NCBI RefSeq assembly: GCF_963576675.1
Contig: NC_088916.1
Coordinates: forward strand, 8,385,001 to 8,449,000
Reading direction: 5' to 3'
Origin: Euphorbia lathyris
Taxonomy: Eukaryota > Streptophyta > Magnoliopsida > Malpighiales > Euphorbiaceae
DNA length: 64,000 nucleotides
The notes below the pieces were generated by a model. It saw only the letters and a program-made list of their open reading frames with translations. It searched no databases and was not told the DNA's origin. Within the stretch, counting starts at the first letter, position 1, and the number at the start of each line of letters is the position of its first letter. Shown in pieces: positions 45,810-57,118 of the stretch. Both the position numbers and the translations under genes were made by a program.

Positions 45810-46630
45810 CACGGGTGTTCAAATTTGAGTTGGGTGGGTTATAATTAGATTTTTACCCAATTCATATAAGGAAACTATTTCATGGATTGGATGTGTTATG
45901 GTGGGTTATATGGGTTGAAATAATTTTTTTTAGATGGATTAGGTGGGTTGGGTTATATAGGTTGGATGGGTTATAGTGGGTTAAAATTTGTTTTCCTTAT
46001 TATTTTTCTTTTATTTTTTTTATCTCAAATTGTGTATGTTAAATACTAAAAAAAGTTAAATTGATATTATGTGGTTTAAAATATATTTTTGTTCTTTTTA
46101 CTTTTATCGAACCACAAATCTCAAATAATAATAAATAATAATAAAATACAGGGATAAAGATTAATTTTGACCCCAACGTTTATAGAAAAGTGTAGATACC
46201 GATTCAGGGGTCATATCCGATTCAGGATTCTTTTCCGTTTTAGATATTTTTTATTATTATTATTGTTGTTTTCTCAATTCTCCGATATTACAATTTTCAT
46301 TTTTTCAGTTTGTAGATACTCATTTTGTCCGGGGTAAATTTTCATTTTTTAATAATTTTACCATTTTAACCAATTTATTTCATAAATATTTACATTGGAA
46401 TAATTTACTAGATATATTGATACGTTACTATATTTAGCAGATATACTGATATTTTGTTATAGACTGTTCTTAATTTTTAACAAAGGAAAAAAAAAATATT
46501 CGGTTTGTTTGTAAAATTAGTTAAGTGTTTATATTATAAAGTTTTAACCAATTGATTAGAATATTATTTATTAATTTAAAAGAATATTATTTGTTAAATA
46601 GGTACAAAATGATACTTAATTTTGATGATA

Positions 46631-48051
46631 TCTATATATAATATAAAGCAGTAACGATGGAGCTGAGGTGTCACTTCCTCCTTTTTTACTGATAAAATAT
46701 AAAATATAATATATAATATATTAATTTTAATTATATTATTATATTTATCTATAAAAAGATTATTTTATCCGTACTATATCTAAGAGTTCTACAGAACTTA
46801 AATTAATCCCTAAAATCTCTCTAATTCTCTGCATATCTATATCTAAAAGTTCTACAAAATATAAGTTAATCCCTAAAATCTCTCTAACTCTGCATATTTA
46901 TATTATATAATATAAAACAGTAACGATGGAGCTGAGGTGTCACTTCCTCCTTTTTTACTGATAAAATATAAAATATAATATATTAATTTTAATTATATTA
47001 TTATATTTATCTATAAAAAAGATTATTTTATCCTTACTATATCTAAGAGTTCTACAGAACTTAAATTAATCTCTAAAATTTCTCTAATTCTCTGCATATC
47101 TATATCTAAAAGTTCTACAAAATTTAAATTAATCCCTAAAATCTCTCTAATTCTCTGCATACCTATATATAATCTTGTATATATAATATAAAACAGTAAC
47201 GATGTAGCTGAGGTGTCACATCCTTCTTTTTTACTGATAAAAAAATATAATATAATATATAATATATTAATTTTAATTATATTATTATATTTATCTATAA
47301 AAAGATTATTTAAAGTAAATGTGAAAATAAAATAATAATATTTAATTTATATAGCACCTTTATATAATTAATTGCATTTTAAGATGAATCCGTGCATCGC
47401 ACGGGTTAAAATCTATATATAATATAAAACAAGTAACGATAGAGCTGAGGTGTCATTTCCTCCTTTTTTACTGATAAAATATAATATATAATATATTAAT
47501 TTTAATTATATTATTATATTTATCTATAAAAAAAGATTATTTTATCCTTACTATATCTAAGAGTTCTACAGAACTTAAATCTATATATAATATAAAACAG
47601 TAACGATGGAACTGAGGTGTCACTTCCTCCTTTTTTAGTGATAAAAAATTTAATATATTAATTTTAATTTTATTATGTATATTTATCTATAAAAAGATTA
47701 TTTTATCCCATATATCTAAGAGTACTACAGAATTTAAATTAATCCCTAAAATCTCTCTAATTCTCTACATATCTATATATCTATATATAATATAAAACAG
47801 TAACGATGGAACTGAGGTGTCACTTCCTCCTTTTTTACTGATAAAAAATATAATATAATATATAATATATTAGTTTTTATTTTATTATTATATTTATCTA
47901 TAAAAATATTATTTAAAGTAAATGTGAAAATCAAATAATAATATTTAATTTATACAACACATTTATATCATTAATTGTAATTATTAGATTGTATTTTTAT
48001 TAATATTTATATATTAAGATGAATCCGTGCATCGCACGGGCCAAAAACTAG
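46631..48051 (+). mobile_element. Array of non-autonomous Helitron ends
   Basis: Six modules begin TCTATATATAATATAAA(A)CAG or a variant, followed by 'taacgatggagctgaggtgtcacttcctcc' and 'ttttttactgataaaa'. Starts are near 46,631, 46,903, 47,178, 47,412, 47,580 and 47,780. Two modules reach a Helitron-type 3' terminus. Hairpins CCGTGCATCGCACGG lie at 47,390-47,404 and 48,025-48,039, the last followed by CTAG (48,048-48,051). The flanking bases are A and T, as expected for Helitron insertion. Confidence 0.85.
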
Positions 48052-48440
48052 TAAATTAATAAAAGAAGACAGCATTTAAATAGATAATTGAAAATAATAA
48101 AATAAATAATGTTTATGATATACATTTAATTAATTTAATTAGAGTTATTAAGATTTAAAAAAAAACGATTAGATAAAAGAAAAGGAAAACAAAAATGATT
48201 TTCTATTATTATAAAATTTCAGAATTTACAAAAGAAAAAAAAGTAAAAAATGGTCTTAAGGGCCAAACTAATTTCAGCAAATCCATCCAAAAACAAGAAC
48301 CAAATAAATACTACATACAAAACACCGAAAGAATATATATAAAAGCAAATAATTTCTTGGTGGCCAAGGCAGTAGCCACATCGCACTACTTGGCCACCAA
48401 ACACCAATTCTGTTGGCTCTCTATTTAGAGAGCCAAAATC
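48052..48440. other. AT-rich spacer inside the hAT-like element
   Basis: Contains a direct/inverted set 'ttggtggccaaggca' / 'acttggccaccaa' (48,357-48,402) and 'ttggctctctatttagagagccaa' (48,414-48,437, palindromic). Open frames here are not protein-like. It probably includes the 3' UTR of the candidate gene to its right. Confidence 0.4.
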
Positions 48441-48469
48441 AGACAGCAAAGGGGGATTTTTTCTATTTT

Positions 48470-49245
48470 TTCTCAGAAGCAAAAGCTCTCGCAGACTCCA
48501 TCAGCTTCTTCCATCCTTTCATTCTAAGTTTTTGTTGAAGGGGAGTTGAGAGTTTCTGGGGAAGGGCCTATGCTATAGGGACAACCCAGAATTCTTTAAA
48601 CAAACCTAGAAATCTCTAGGTGAATGCAGGGATATGTTATATTCATACAAATCACCTAAGGATTTCAAAACTCTGTATTAGCAATTCATTAGGTTATCCT
48701 TGTTTTAAGAGCTTGATCTTCTGTTCCCAATTTAAAACTTTCATGGTTCCATTAAATCTATTAACGAAGCAAAACAAACAGATCAGTAGATAGAAATATT
48801 GAGAAGAGAGTTTAAAAAGTTAATAAAATAGTAGTAGAATTTTACCTTTGAGAAAGAATCGATGTCGATGCGAGGTCGAACGGAATTGAAACAATGAGTA
48901 ATAGGAGGCATCGTTTAGGGTGAACAGAGTATAACTCCGACTTAAGATCTGTCACCGTCGTAGGAAAGCCTCCGGCCACCAGAGATCTGGGGAAAAAAAT
49001 ATTAAGGAGGAATACGAGAAGGATCATACACAAAAAGGAAAAATATCATACAGTTACTCTATCCTTCCTCCATAAATTACCAGAGACTGTGTGAGTTTTC
49101 CATAAAGATCGATGAAGCAACGAGGGGAGTTGTCGTCAAGAGAGAAACCACAGCCGCCATGACTCGATCCCTGTCGTTTTCGTCGAAATAGAATGCATCC
49201 GGTGAGCAGATCGGTGAAGGTAGAAGAACCTTGGGGTTCTCTGGT
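48470..49245 (-). CDS. Possible small spliced gene of unknown function
   Basis: On the minus strand, C/T-rich leader sequence at about 49,265-49,200 is followed by an exon whose end CTCTG|GTAATT is a donor (about 49,085). A second exon begins after TTTTTTTCCCCAG (about 48,990) and ends TCAAAG|GTAAAA (about 48,845). A third begins after CCTTCCCCAG (about 48,556) and ends at a TAG near 48,468. One consistent frame begins MPPITHCFNSVRPRID in the second exon. It is joined in phase 0 to KLSTPLQQKLRMKGWKKLME and ends in ASEKK, about 52 residues. A short upstream frame (MAAVVSLLTTTPLVASS) runs into a stop across the first junction. I do not recognise the protein; it is small and basic. It may be a captured gene fragment. 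Confidence 0.35.
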
Positions 49246-49286
49246 TTTCAAAGAAAGAGAAGGAAAGAAGATGAAGGAAGGAGCCT

Positions 49287-49715
49287 GATCTATCCAAAAT
49301 TATGTCATTTGGTCTCTGACCTATTATTTGGTCACATTTGGTCCTTGACCTATCCCATTTGGTGAAATTTCACCTAATTTGTATGAATACTTAATGGAAT
49401 CGTTATCTCTTTAACAAGTAATGATATTTTGACACTTAAACTTGAAACGTGATATTTCTTAAAGTTTTTTTCACATTACGTGGAAATAATTAATTAGATT
49501 AAAAAAACCAAAAAAAAAAAACAAAAAACAAATCCTAAACTAAAATCTATTAAATTCAAGTGTCAAAATATCGTTACTTATCAATGAGATAATGATTCTG
49601 TTAAGTTTGAATCCAAATTGGGTAAAAGTTCTCCAATTTGGGATAGATCAGGAATCAAATGTGACCAAATAATAAATCAAAAACCAAATGATAAAATTTT
49701 GGATAGATCAGGACC
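49287..49715. mobile_element. Foldback MITE next to the candidate gene
   Basis: Left end CTGATCTATCCAAAATTATG and right end 'ataaaattttggatagatcag' are inverted. The complementarity continues inward (tttggtcacatttggt / atcaaatgtgaccaaa and tgacacttaaacttg / caagtgtca). It lies just upstream of the candidate gene's leader. Confidence 0.8.
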
Positions 49716-50014
49716 AAATAGTGCTTTAAGCCAATACAAATTAGAGTTGAGTGTGGGTTTAGTTTGGTTTACATACGGTGAATAAAGAGAGACTAAGCTA
49801 AGAACCATTAGATTACTACTCTTGTTTGGGTTTGGGTCATGGCTTTAACCCCTTTTTATTTGCTACTGGGCCGAAATCAGGTAAGTTTAATTTTTTTTTG
49901 GTGCCTTGATTTGTTTAAATTGATTAGTAGATCCTTTTTCTAATTCAACTTTTAATAAGCTATTTGGTTATATTATGGAATAAATTGGTTAAATTTAATC
50001 CATCTTTTTATTAT

Positions 50015-50765
50015 GAAAATGAAACCACTTACTTTATACGCCTATGTTATAGGGGTACGAAGTCGGTCAAAACAAAATTAATTAAAATGAAACGGCTGAA
50101 TTCATACGCCTATGTCATAGGGATATGAAAAACGGTCAAAATAAAATTTATCGAAACCAAACGGATCAATTCATACATCTATGTTATAGGGGTATGGAAT
50201 CGATAAAAAACAAAATGAATATAAATTAATCGGCTCAATTCATACGTGTATGAAAACGGTCAAAATAAAACTAATCGAAATGAAACGACTTATTTTATAT
50301 GCCTATGTCATAGGGGTACAAAGTCGGTCAAAATAAAATTAATTAAAACGAAATGACTTACTTTATACGTCTATGTTATAGGGGTATAAAGCCAGTCAAA
50401 ATAAATAATTTAGAACGGTTCAATTCGTACGTCTATGTCATAGGGGTATGAAATGGACCAAAATAAAATTAAACGACTCAATTCATATGTCTATACTATA
50501 GGGGTATGAAAGCGGTCAAAATAAAATTAATCGAAAGAAAACGGTTCAATTCATATGTCTATGTTATAGAGGTATGGAGCCGGTCAAAATAAAATTAAAA
50601 GTAATGAAACGACTCCAATTTATACGCCTATGCTATAGGGGTATGAAATCAGTCGAAATAACATCAGTTTAAATGAAACGGTCCAATTTATACGCCTATG
50701 TTATAGACGTATGAATTCGGTTAAATTAAATGGTCCAAACTGATACGCCTTTATTATAAAAAAAA
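50015..50765. repeat. Dyad minisatellite, about 12 units of about 62 bp
   Basis: Each unit contains ATACGCCTATGTTATAGGGGTATG, a near-perfect dyad (ATACGCCTAT, GTT, ATAGGGGTAT). It is followed by 'aaagcggtcaaaataaaattaatcgaaatgaaacgg'. Unit cores begin near 50,041, 50,108, 50,170, 50,290, 50,365, 50,430, 50,490, 50,550, 50,626 and 50,691, with shortened units between. Units differ by point changes and small indels. Confidence 0.9.
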
Positions 50766-51120
50766 TACATAAAATAGAGAGAAATGAATCAAATAAATTA
50801 AGTAAATTTAATATAAAAAAATCACATCTTTTAGTACCAATTTTGGGCGGGGCAGGGTGATTACTCAAAGTTTTCTTTCCTACAAGTAACCGACAAACGA
50901 ACTTAAAATCTCTATTTCGCAGACCTTCTTATCCATTAAAATTTACCCAATTTCGGTGTCCAATCACACCTTAATTTTGATTGGTGACGATTCTAAAAAA
51001 ATAGTTTAAGAACGTAAAAAACTATTAATTAACCAAAAACTTTAACGCCCGGCGCACGTGTCCGGGAGAATCCGGCTGCGACACAGTTTAAAAAATATCA
51101 AATTATGAATAACCATATTT
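50766..51120. other. Probable Gypsy-derived fragment
   Basis: 'ggtgtccaatcacacc' with 'gattggtgacga' and 'taacgcccggcgcacgtg...ggctgcgacaca' resembles the 3' non-coding region of plant Gypsy elements. No boundaries were determined. Confidence 0.35.
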
Positions 51121-51352
51121 TTTTAAAAATTAAATGAGATAAATAAAAAACAAAGTGATAATATAGAGAATTATATGGGTTGAGTGGGTTAGACGGATTA
51201 TTAAGATGAGTTATGATAAACCATCAAATATAAGATTTATAACTCATTCAATCCATCTAACTCATTGTAACCCACTTAACACTACCTTCCATGGATTGAA
51301 TGGGTTGAAATTTGATGGGTTATAATAACCCAACCAATTTTGAACACCCCTA

Positions 51353-51528
51353 ATCTTCACGTCTTCCTTGCATTCATGATTTTGTACTCTATGGAAAAAA
51401 AAAATCCACATTTCTCTTGATAGGACATAAGCAATTATCATCTGTTAGAGATAAAACTGGTATTATGGCATATCAAGAGTGAACAAATTCTAGAACAATC
51501 TTTTTTTCTAGAATTTGATGTAGGAGCA
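51353..51528. repeat. Segmental duplicate A, middle part
   Basis: Continues the match to 53,290-53,460 (cttcacgtcttccttgcattcatg...tctagaatttgatg). It is then interrupted by the next TIR element. Confidence 0.8.
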
Positions 51529-52402
51529 ACAGAGGCGGATCTAGTCCAAGGCTCGGGGGCTCCAACCCCCCGGTACCCAGCTTCACTCTTGAGTAATATT
51601 GGTTCGGTACTTGATAGTTTCCTAATTTTGGTGTATGTTGGTGGTTTTGTAGTAAAATTTTAAAACTTGAGTTGGTTAAGATACATGTTTTATCATAAGA
51701 GGTTTTGAGTTCAAATCCACTAAACCTTATTTTTATTAATACCTTTATTTTTTTTCCTAAATCAATTTTAACACTTTTAAAATTCAAAAAAAAACTTAAT
51801 TTTTAAAATTAAATTATATTGGAATTTTTAAATTAGAAATAAAAAGATAAAAGTTATATCATTTTTAAAAAATTAGCATAAAATATTAAATATATCTACT
51901 TCTTTTAGATCGACCACTTTTAATTTTTTTTATTATTCAAAACACTGAAACGACGAAAATTTAGGGTGTTGGACACTAAAAAAAATTTGTTCAGCCCTAA
52001 TGGTCTGGAGTTCTAGAAATTTCCGCCATCTTCATAAATCTAACTCCAACACCAACAGCACGACTAAATTTAGCCCCCTGCTAAATGAGGAAGCTATATG
52101 ACTCCTTAAATATGTGAGGCAATCTTCACCTTTTGAGGTACCTTTTGGGTTGTGTTATCTCTTTGTTTACATGGTATCAGAGCTATGGTTCAATGTTGGG
52201 GCTTCTGTTGATATTAGCGTCACGCACCAAATGAATTGGACATGAGGGGGACATGTTAAACATCCCACATTGATAAATGAGGAAGCTATATGACTCCTTA
52301 TCTATGTGAGGCAATCCTCACCATTTGAGGTACCTTTTGGGGTGAGTTAGACCTTTGTTTACACCCCACAGCCCCAGATATAAAATCCTGGATCTGCCAC
52401 CG
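51529..52402. mobile_element. TIR element with ends GGCGGATC(T/C)AG, containing a TRIM
   Basis: The left end 'cagaggcggatctag' and right end 'ctggatctgccaccg' are inverted. Flanking 'aggagca' and 'ggagtagca' may be a decayed 8-bp duplication. Elements with this end recur at 42,948 and 55,748-57,118. No coding capacity is evident; superfamily probably hAT, inferred. Confidence 0.55.
52079..52363 (+). mobile_element. TRIM (miniature LTR retrotransposon)
   Basis: A 110-bp LTR at 52,254-52,363 (TGTTAAACATCCCACATTGA...TTTGTTTACA) matches a truncated copy at 52,079-52,171. The latter is followed immediately by the tRNA-Met primer site TGGTATCAGAGC (52,172-52,183). A purine tract 'gacatgaggggga' precedes the second LTR. 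The internal region is only about 80 bp. Confidence 0.8.
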
Positions 52403-53039
52403 TGGAGTAGCATCATTGTCGAAAATATTAATTACATTTTCTTAAGGATTGGAATTCTTCAAATACAACCCTTCCTCATATGAGCTTTTTTGTCACAGTG
52501 GAGACATTTACCACTCTTCTTTATTACTTAATTTTAGTATCAATCAGTTCAGTTCAGTAGCATTCAGTTCAGTAACTTATTATTACTTATTATAATTATA
52601 ATTATTATTTTATTATTATTATTAGAACCATTATTATTTTTATAAGATTTTTATTTTAATTATTGTTATTTTTAAAGCATTATATTATTATTTTAGTTTC
52701 AGTAGATTTCAGTTCAGTTTAATAGCATTAAGTACAGTTCAGTTTTTTTCAATAAAAAACAACAGAGCCTGTTGTCAAAAAAAAAAAAAAAAAACAGAGC
52801 CTTACTCCTACCATGAATATAAGTCCCACTTATGTCATAGTTAGTCGATCTACCTCTTGTCATCGTTATGACTTCTCTTTCATGACCAATTATATGTATG
52901 TCTTCTTTTTAAAAGTTGTTTATTATTTGACCATTTTTTAACAAAAATTATCAAAGGTGACGTGGATTATTAAATTAATAAAATATTATTTTAGGATGAT
53001 GTATTAAGTTTTAGCGTTATTTGAAATAATTTATGCTCT
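52403..53039 (-). pseudogene. Decayed Copia gag fragment and spacer
   Basis: 52,430-52,520 and 52,800-52,900 match the zinc-knuckle region of the fragment at 54,288-54,506 (minus strand). They are separated by an AT-rich insertion of about 280 bp containing repeated 'cagttcagtag' and an A17 run near 52,778. Confidence 0.55.
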
Positions 53040-53480
53040 AAATAGTGTGTTACATAAAAAAAACATGGATTAATAAATTATTTACCCTAATTTTTGTAAC
53101 AATTGGGGAAGATATTATTTGGTTTTTCTTTTTGATTGAAAAAATCCAGTCCTGCAACAACATTAATTATAAATAAACAAAAAACAATGATATAAGCTGT
53201 TAAACATTGATTTATATTTATATTTTATTTACTATTATTTAATTAAACTAACTATTTCCACATGAAGAATTAATTGAAAGAGTCAATTATCTTCACGTCT
53301 TCCTTGCATTCATGCTTTTGTACACTTCTGAAAACTGAAAAAATCCGCATTTCTCTTGATTGGGCATACCATCGTCATCTCTCAGAGATAAAACTTGTAT
53401 TTTCGCATACCGTGAACAAATTTTAGAACAATTTCCTTTTCTAGAATTTGATGCACCAGCAACATCATTGACATCATTCA
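53040..53480. repeat. Segmental duplicate B (empty-site copy)
   Basis: Parallels 45,545-45,809 plus 51,353-51,528 without the 5.5-kb element, and so represents the pre-insertion arrangement. Confidence 0.85.
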
Positions 53481-53490
53481 AAGTGTTCCG

Positions 53491-54215
53491 ATAGCCTTTC
53501 AACTTGCATAAAGTGTCCAGTTAGCTTCCTGAATTTGTGTAAACTATAATCAATTGATCACTGGATTACAAAAATAAAAAATAAGTTAAATGCAGAATAT
53601 ATATTCCACGCATCTTAAAATTGATGCAGCGCGGAATCCACTGAGAGTTTTAAATCGTAAACTCACAAAGGCTAACAACTTATCTAGCTAAACTAGAAAG
53701 AGTGGATCCTAATTCATGGACTAAATCCATAGGAATAGTGAAATCCCCATTGTTGAAGGATAAAACCTTAACAAACTTCACAAGGAATAGTGGATTAAAT
53801 CCATAGGAATAGTGAAATCCATAGGACGTGCCCAATAATGGGGATTTCACTATTCCTATGGATTTAGTCCATGAATTAGGATCCACTCCTTCTAGTTTAG
53901 CTAGATAAGTTGTTAGCCTTTGTGAGTTTACGGTTTAAAACTCTCAGTGGATTCCGCGCTGCATCAAAAATGTTATTACATACTTCAAAAAATAGATTAA
54001 AAATGAAGTTATTACTTGCTCTATTATAAAACTTGTCTTCTCTAAAATTAGAACTGCATACTCTAGTTTTGGTCGTTTTACAGTTTTTAAGATGCTTGCA
54101 ATATATCTTCCGCATTTAACTTACTTTTTTTACAACCGAGTGATCAATTAATTACATTTTGCGCAAGTTCAGGGAGCTAACTGAACATTTTATATAAGTT
54201 GAAGGGACTAACGAA
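53491..54215. mobile_element. Long foldback element with near-perfect arms
   Basis: The core arms 53,626-53,753 and 53,841-53,968 are reverse complements with two mismatches seen. They are separated by about 90 bases that themselves repeat 'ccataggaatagtgaaatcc'. Outer parts (53,500-53,625 and 53,969-54,210) are also inverted but more diverged, e.g. 'gtccagttagcttcctgaa' with 'ttcagggagctaactgaac'. No reading frame is credible. Confidence 0.88.
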
Positions 54216-54287
54216 ACAGGAGCCAATCAAGGTTTTTAGATAAATTCAAAGGACAAATGATATATTAATTAACCTCAAAAATATTAA

Positions 54288-54506
54288 TTACATTTTCTTA
54301 AGGATTGGAATTCTTCGAATGCAACCCTTCCTCATATGAGCTTTCTCGTCACAGTGGAAACATTTACAACTCTTCTTATTCCTACCATGAATATGACTCT
54401 CACTTATGTCATAGTTCGTGGATCTAGCTCTTGTTATTAATGGCGTAGCCAGAAATTTAGACTTGTGGGCTATATTTAAACCATGCTCTGGATGATAAAT
54501 TTTCAA
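54288..54506 (-). pseudogene. Copia gag zinc-knuckle fragment
   Basis: A minus-strand frame encodes KCFHCDEKAHMRKGC, a C-x2-C-x4-H-x4-C knuckle typical of Copia gag, with basic flanks. Only a piece of gag remains. Confidence 0.7.
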
Positions 54507-55260
54507 AATCCAGTCCTAATAATCAAAATTTAGCCTCCAAAGTATTAATACACACCCCTTTTGATATATTCACTAAAATATTAAAAGTGTCCAACATAAA
54601 AATGAAAAACATATTTAATTTTCTATTAGTTCAATACTAATTTCTAAAAAATTATCATTTTTACTGTTTTTATTTTTATTTTTAAAATTTTTATATTTTT
54701 AGTAGATTAAAATTTAATTTAGAAATTAAGTTATTTGAATCTCAAACATAAGAAAATAATTTTTTTAATGCAAAGACATAATAAAAATAAACTCAAAAGT
54801 GTTATCAAAATAAAGAGTCCGTTTAAATTATTCATTTCGTTTCATATTACATATATTTCTACAGAGTTGCACAAAAATTAAGGATATTGGAAAAAAAGAC
54901 TTTATTGTCTCTTATTTATTGATTCCACTATTTATTTATTTTATAATAAATCTATTATTTTAATTAATTTTCATAAACTCACATTTTATAGTACACAGAA
55001 TGTGACTTAATGTGTATTGATTATATAATATGACATATAATATAAAACAAAAAAAATCTATAGAAAGACATGTAATATGAAATGGAGGGAGTAATTAATA
55101 ATGGTAACATGTTTTTATAATTATTGAAAAATAAAGTTAAAATAAATAAAATTTTATAAAATAAAATGAAATTGGTGGGTGTTGAACTTAGAACCTCTTA
55201 AATAAAAGCATACATCTTTAACCATTTCATTTACCTTCAAACATTTAAATAATACTACTA
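54507..55260. other. AT-rich spacer with element ends
   Basis: Begins within a 'tggcgtagccagaaattta' terminus (54,441) and contains a MITE-like stretch near 54,830-55,095 ('gagtccgtttaaa...aatggagggagtaattaa'). No gene is seen. Confidence 0.35.
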
Positions 55261-55574
55261 CTGCATAGAACCTCCATCTATCATTCTGTTATCAGTTGCC
55301 AATTGCTGTTTTAAGTAGAACATTTAATCATTATTTCTCTTCTCACAAAATTGAAAAAATTTCTTTGCTCAACCATATCAGTAGTAATTAATGCTGAAAT
55401 CCACACCATTAACAAATTTACAGTATGCTTTATGGAAAAATCAATGCTTATAACAAAAGATTAATTCTTATAACAAAAAATCAGTAGTAATTAATGCTTA
55501 TAACAGATTATCTGTTTGATTGAAAAATCAATAAATTCATGAATAACATATCCTCAATCAACAAGGCTATATAT

Positions 55575-55714
55575 GTGGTGAAGCTCTTAGCCTAGTGGTT
55601 GAGAGTTTACCTATGCCTTGGGAGGTCATGGATTCGAATCACATCCGGGGTCTGGTGGGGATTTTTCTTTCTTCTTTAATGTAAGCGTATTGCGCAAATT
55701 TTTTTTTAAAAAAA
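55575..55714 (+). mobile_element. tRNA-derived SINE
   Basis: The tRNA-like head has an A box ('tagcctagtggttgagag') and B box ('ggattcgaatc'), then a T/A-rich tail. A 15-bp target duplication AACAAGGCTATATAT lies at 55,560-55,574 and 55,715-55,729. It is not a tRNA gene, because no acceptor stem forms. Confidence 0.9.
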
Positions 55715-55744
55715 AACAAGGCTATATATATATATACACTAGAA

Positions 55745-57118
55745 AACAGTGGTGGATCCAGAATTTTATATATGAGGAGCTAATTTTAGCATTGCAGCTG
55801 GTATCAAAATTAGATTTATGAAGATGGAAAAAAAATTTAAACTCCAACCCGTTAGGGTTGAGCAAATTTTTTTTTAGCCTCCACCACCCTAAATTTTCAT
55901 CATTTGAATAATAAAATATTAAAAGTGGTCGGCCTAAAAGAATTAAGTTTCATTTATTTTTAATTAAAAAAAATTTATAATTTGCATGAAGTTTTAATTT
56001 AAAAATTAAGAGTTTTTTTAGTTTCAAAAGTATAAAAATTGATTTAAGAAAAAAAATAGTGCACAAGAGTTAAGAAGATATAAAAAATGATTAATAAAAA
56101 CAGTTTAAGAAAAAAATCAAATAAATAAAAGCTTTTAAAAATGAGGTTAGGATATCCTATGATAAAACTTGTCTCTTAACCAAGGTTATCAAACCTGGAC
56201 CGGACCGGCCGGTTCAACCCGGTTCGACTGGAACCGGTCACAGTTCCGGGCCGGAGGTGGTCCGGTTATTAAACTTTTGAAAACCGTTTAAAACCGTTCA
56301 AACCGGCCGGTTCAACCACAAACCGGTTGACCCAGTACCGATTATGCGGTTTGATCCGGTTTGATTTTAGATATGTTTACTTAAAAAAAAATATATAAAT
56401 TTTAACAAAAGTAGGATTCGAACCTTTGACCTTTAGCTTGTAAACTTAATACTCACCACTAGACTACCATTTCACTTATGTTTATAATTAACTATTTAAG
56501 AATAAATAATAATATTACAAGTTAAATAATTAAAATATGATCTAATATTATTTTTCTATTTAGATAAATATCATTAAAAAATTATTTTATTTTTTCGATA
56601 TTAACAAAGTTTAATTAATATTTTTTTGAAGAAGTTTAATTAGTATTAAATTTCAAATATATACAAATAAATTTTAAAAATCTAATAAATTAAAATTGAA
56701 GTTGAATTATAAAATACATATCCTATTAGCATATTCACATGTTAGCTATTAATAAAAATAATCACTATTAATTTTAAAAGTATATTTTTTAATTTTTATA
56801 TTTATTTGTTATGATATTAAATAAATATTGTTAGTATAACTTTGATGAATATAGTTAATATTATATTATGTTATAAGATTAAATACGAATAGAATTATAA
56901 TTTTCATATGATTTTTTAATACCGGTTAAACCTCGATTGGACCCCGGTTAAACCTCAAACCCTTAACCCTCTGTCTTTTTCGGTTCTTTGACCGGTCCGG
57001 TTTTGACAACCATGCTCTTAACCAACTCAGGGCTATCAAGTACAGAACCAATATTACTCAAGGTGAACCCAGGGAACGAGGGACGGAGCCCCCGAGCCCT
57101 GTGCTGGATCCGCCTATG
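55745..57118. mobile_element. TIR element with ends GG(T/C)GGATCCAG
   Basis: Starts 'cagtggtggatccagaattt' and ends 'gctggatccgcctatgct'. It is of the same end type as the elements at 42,948 and 51,529. Near 57,050 it shares 'acagaaccaatattactcaaggtga' inverted with 51,585-51,615. It is interrupted by the MITE at 56,183-57,014. Confidence 0.6.
56183..57014. mobile_element. 832-bp MITE with CCGGTT-rich inverted ends
   Basis: Ends AGGTTATCAAACCTGGACC and, inverted, CATGGTTGTCAAAACCGGACC. The 10-bp duplicate CTCTTAACCA is at 56,173-56,182 and 57,015-57,024. The terminal 150 bases repeat 'ccggttcaacc' and 'aaaccg' words. Duplication length suggests a Mutator-type origin, inferred. Confidence 0.75.

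Larger units (their letters stand above)
45810..51352. mobile_element. hAT-like element, 5,543 bp, non-autonomous
   Basis: Termini CACGGGTGTTCAAATTTGAG and, inverted, TAGGGGTGTTCAAAATTGG. The 8-bp target duplication ATCTTCAC is at 45,802-45,809 and 51,353-51,360. Subterminal regions are rich in 'gggttatagtgggtt' words in both orientations. The paralogous segment at 53,290 reads straight through one ATCTTCAC, confirming the insertion. No transposase is seen. The interior holds a Helitron-end array, a possible small gene, a MITE and a minisatellite. Confidence 0.85.

Noticed and set aside
50015..50765. CRISPR-like array
   Set aside because: Repeats are regularly spaced and dyad-containing, but the 'spacers' are homologous to each other, no cas genes exist, and the context is plant nuclear DNA. 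It is a minisatellite.
55575..55660. tRNA gene
   Set aside because: A and B boxes are present, but there is no acceptor-stem pairing and the segment has an A/T tail and target-site duplication, so it is a SINE.
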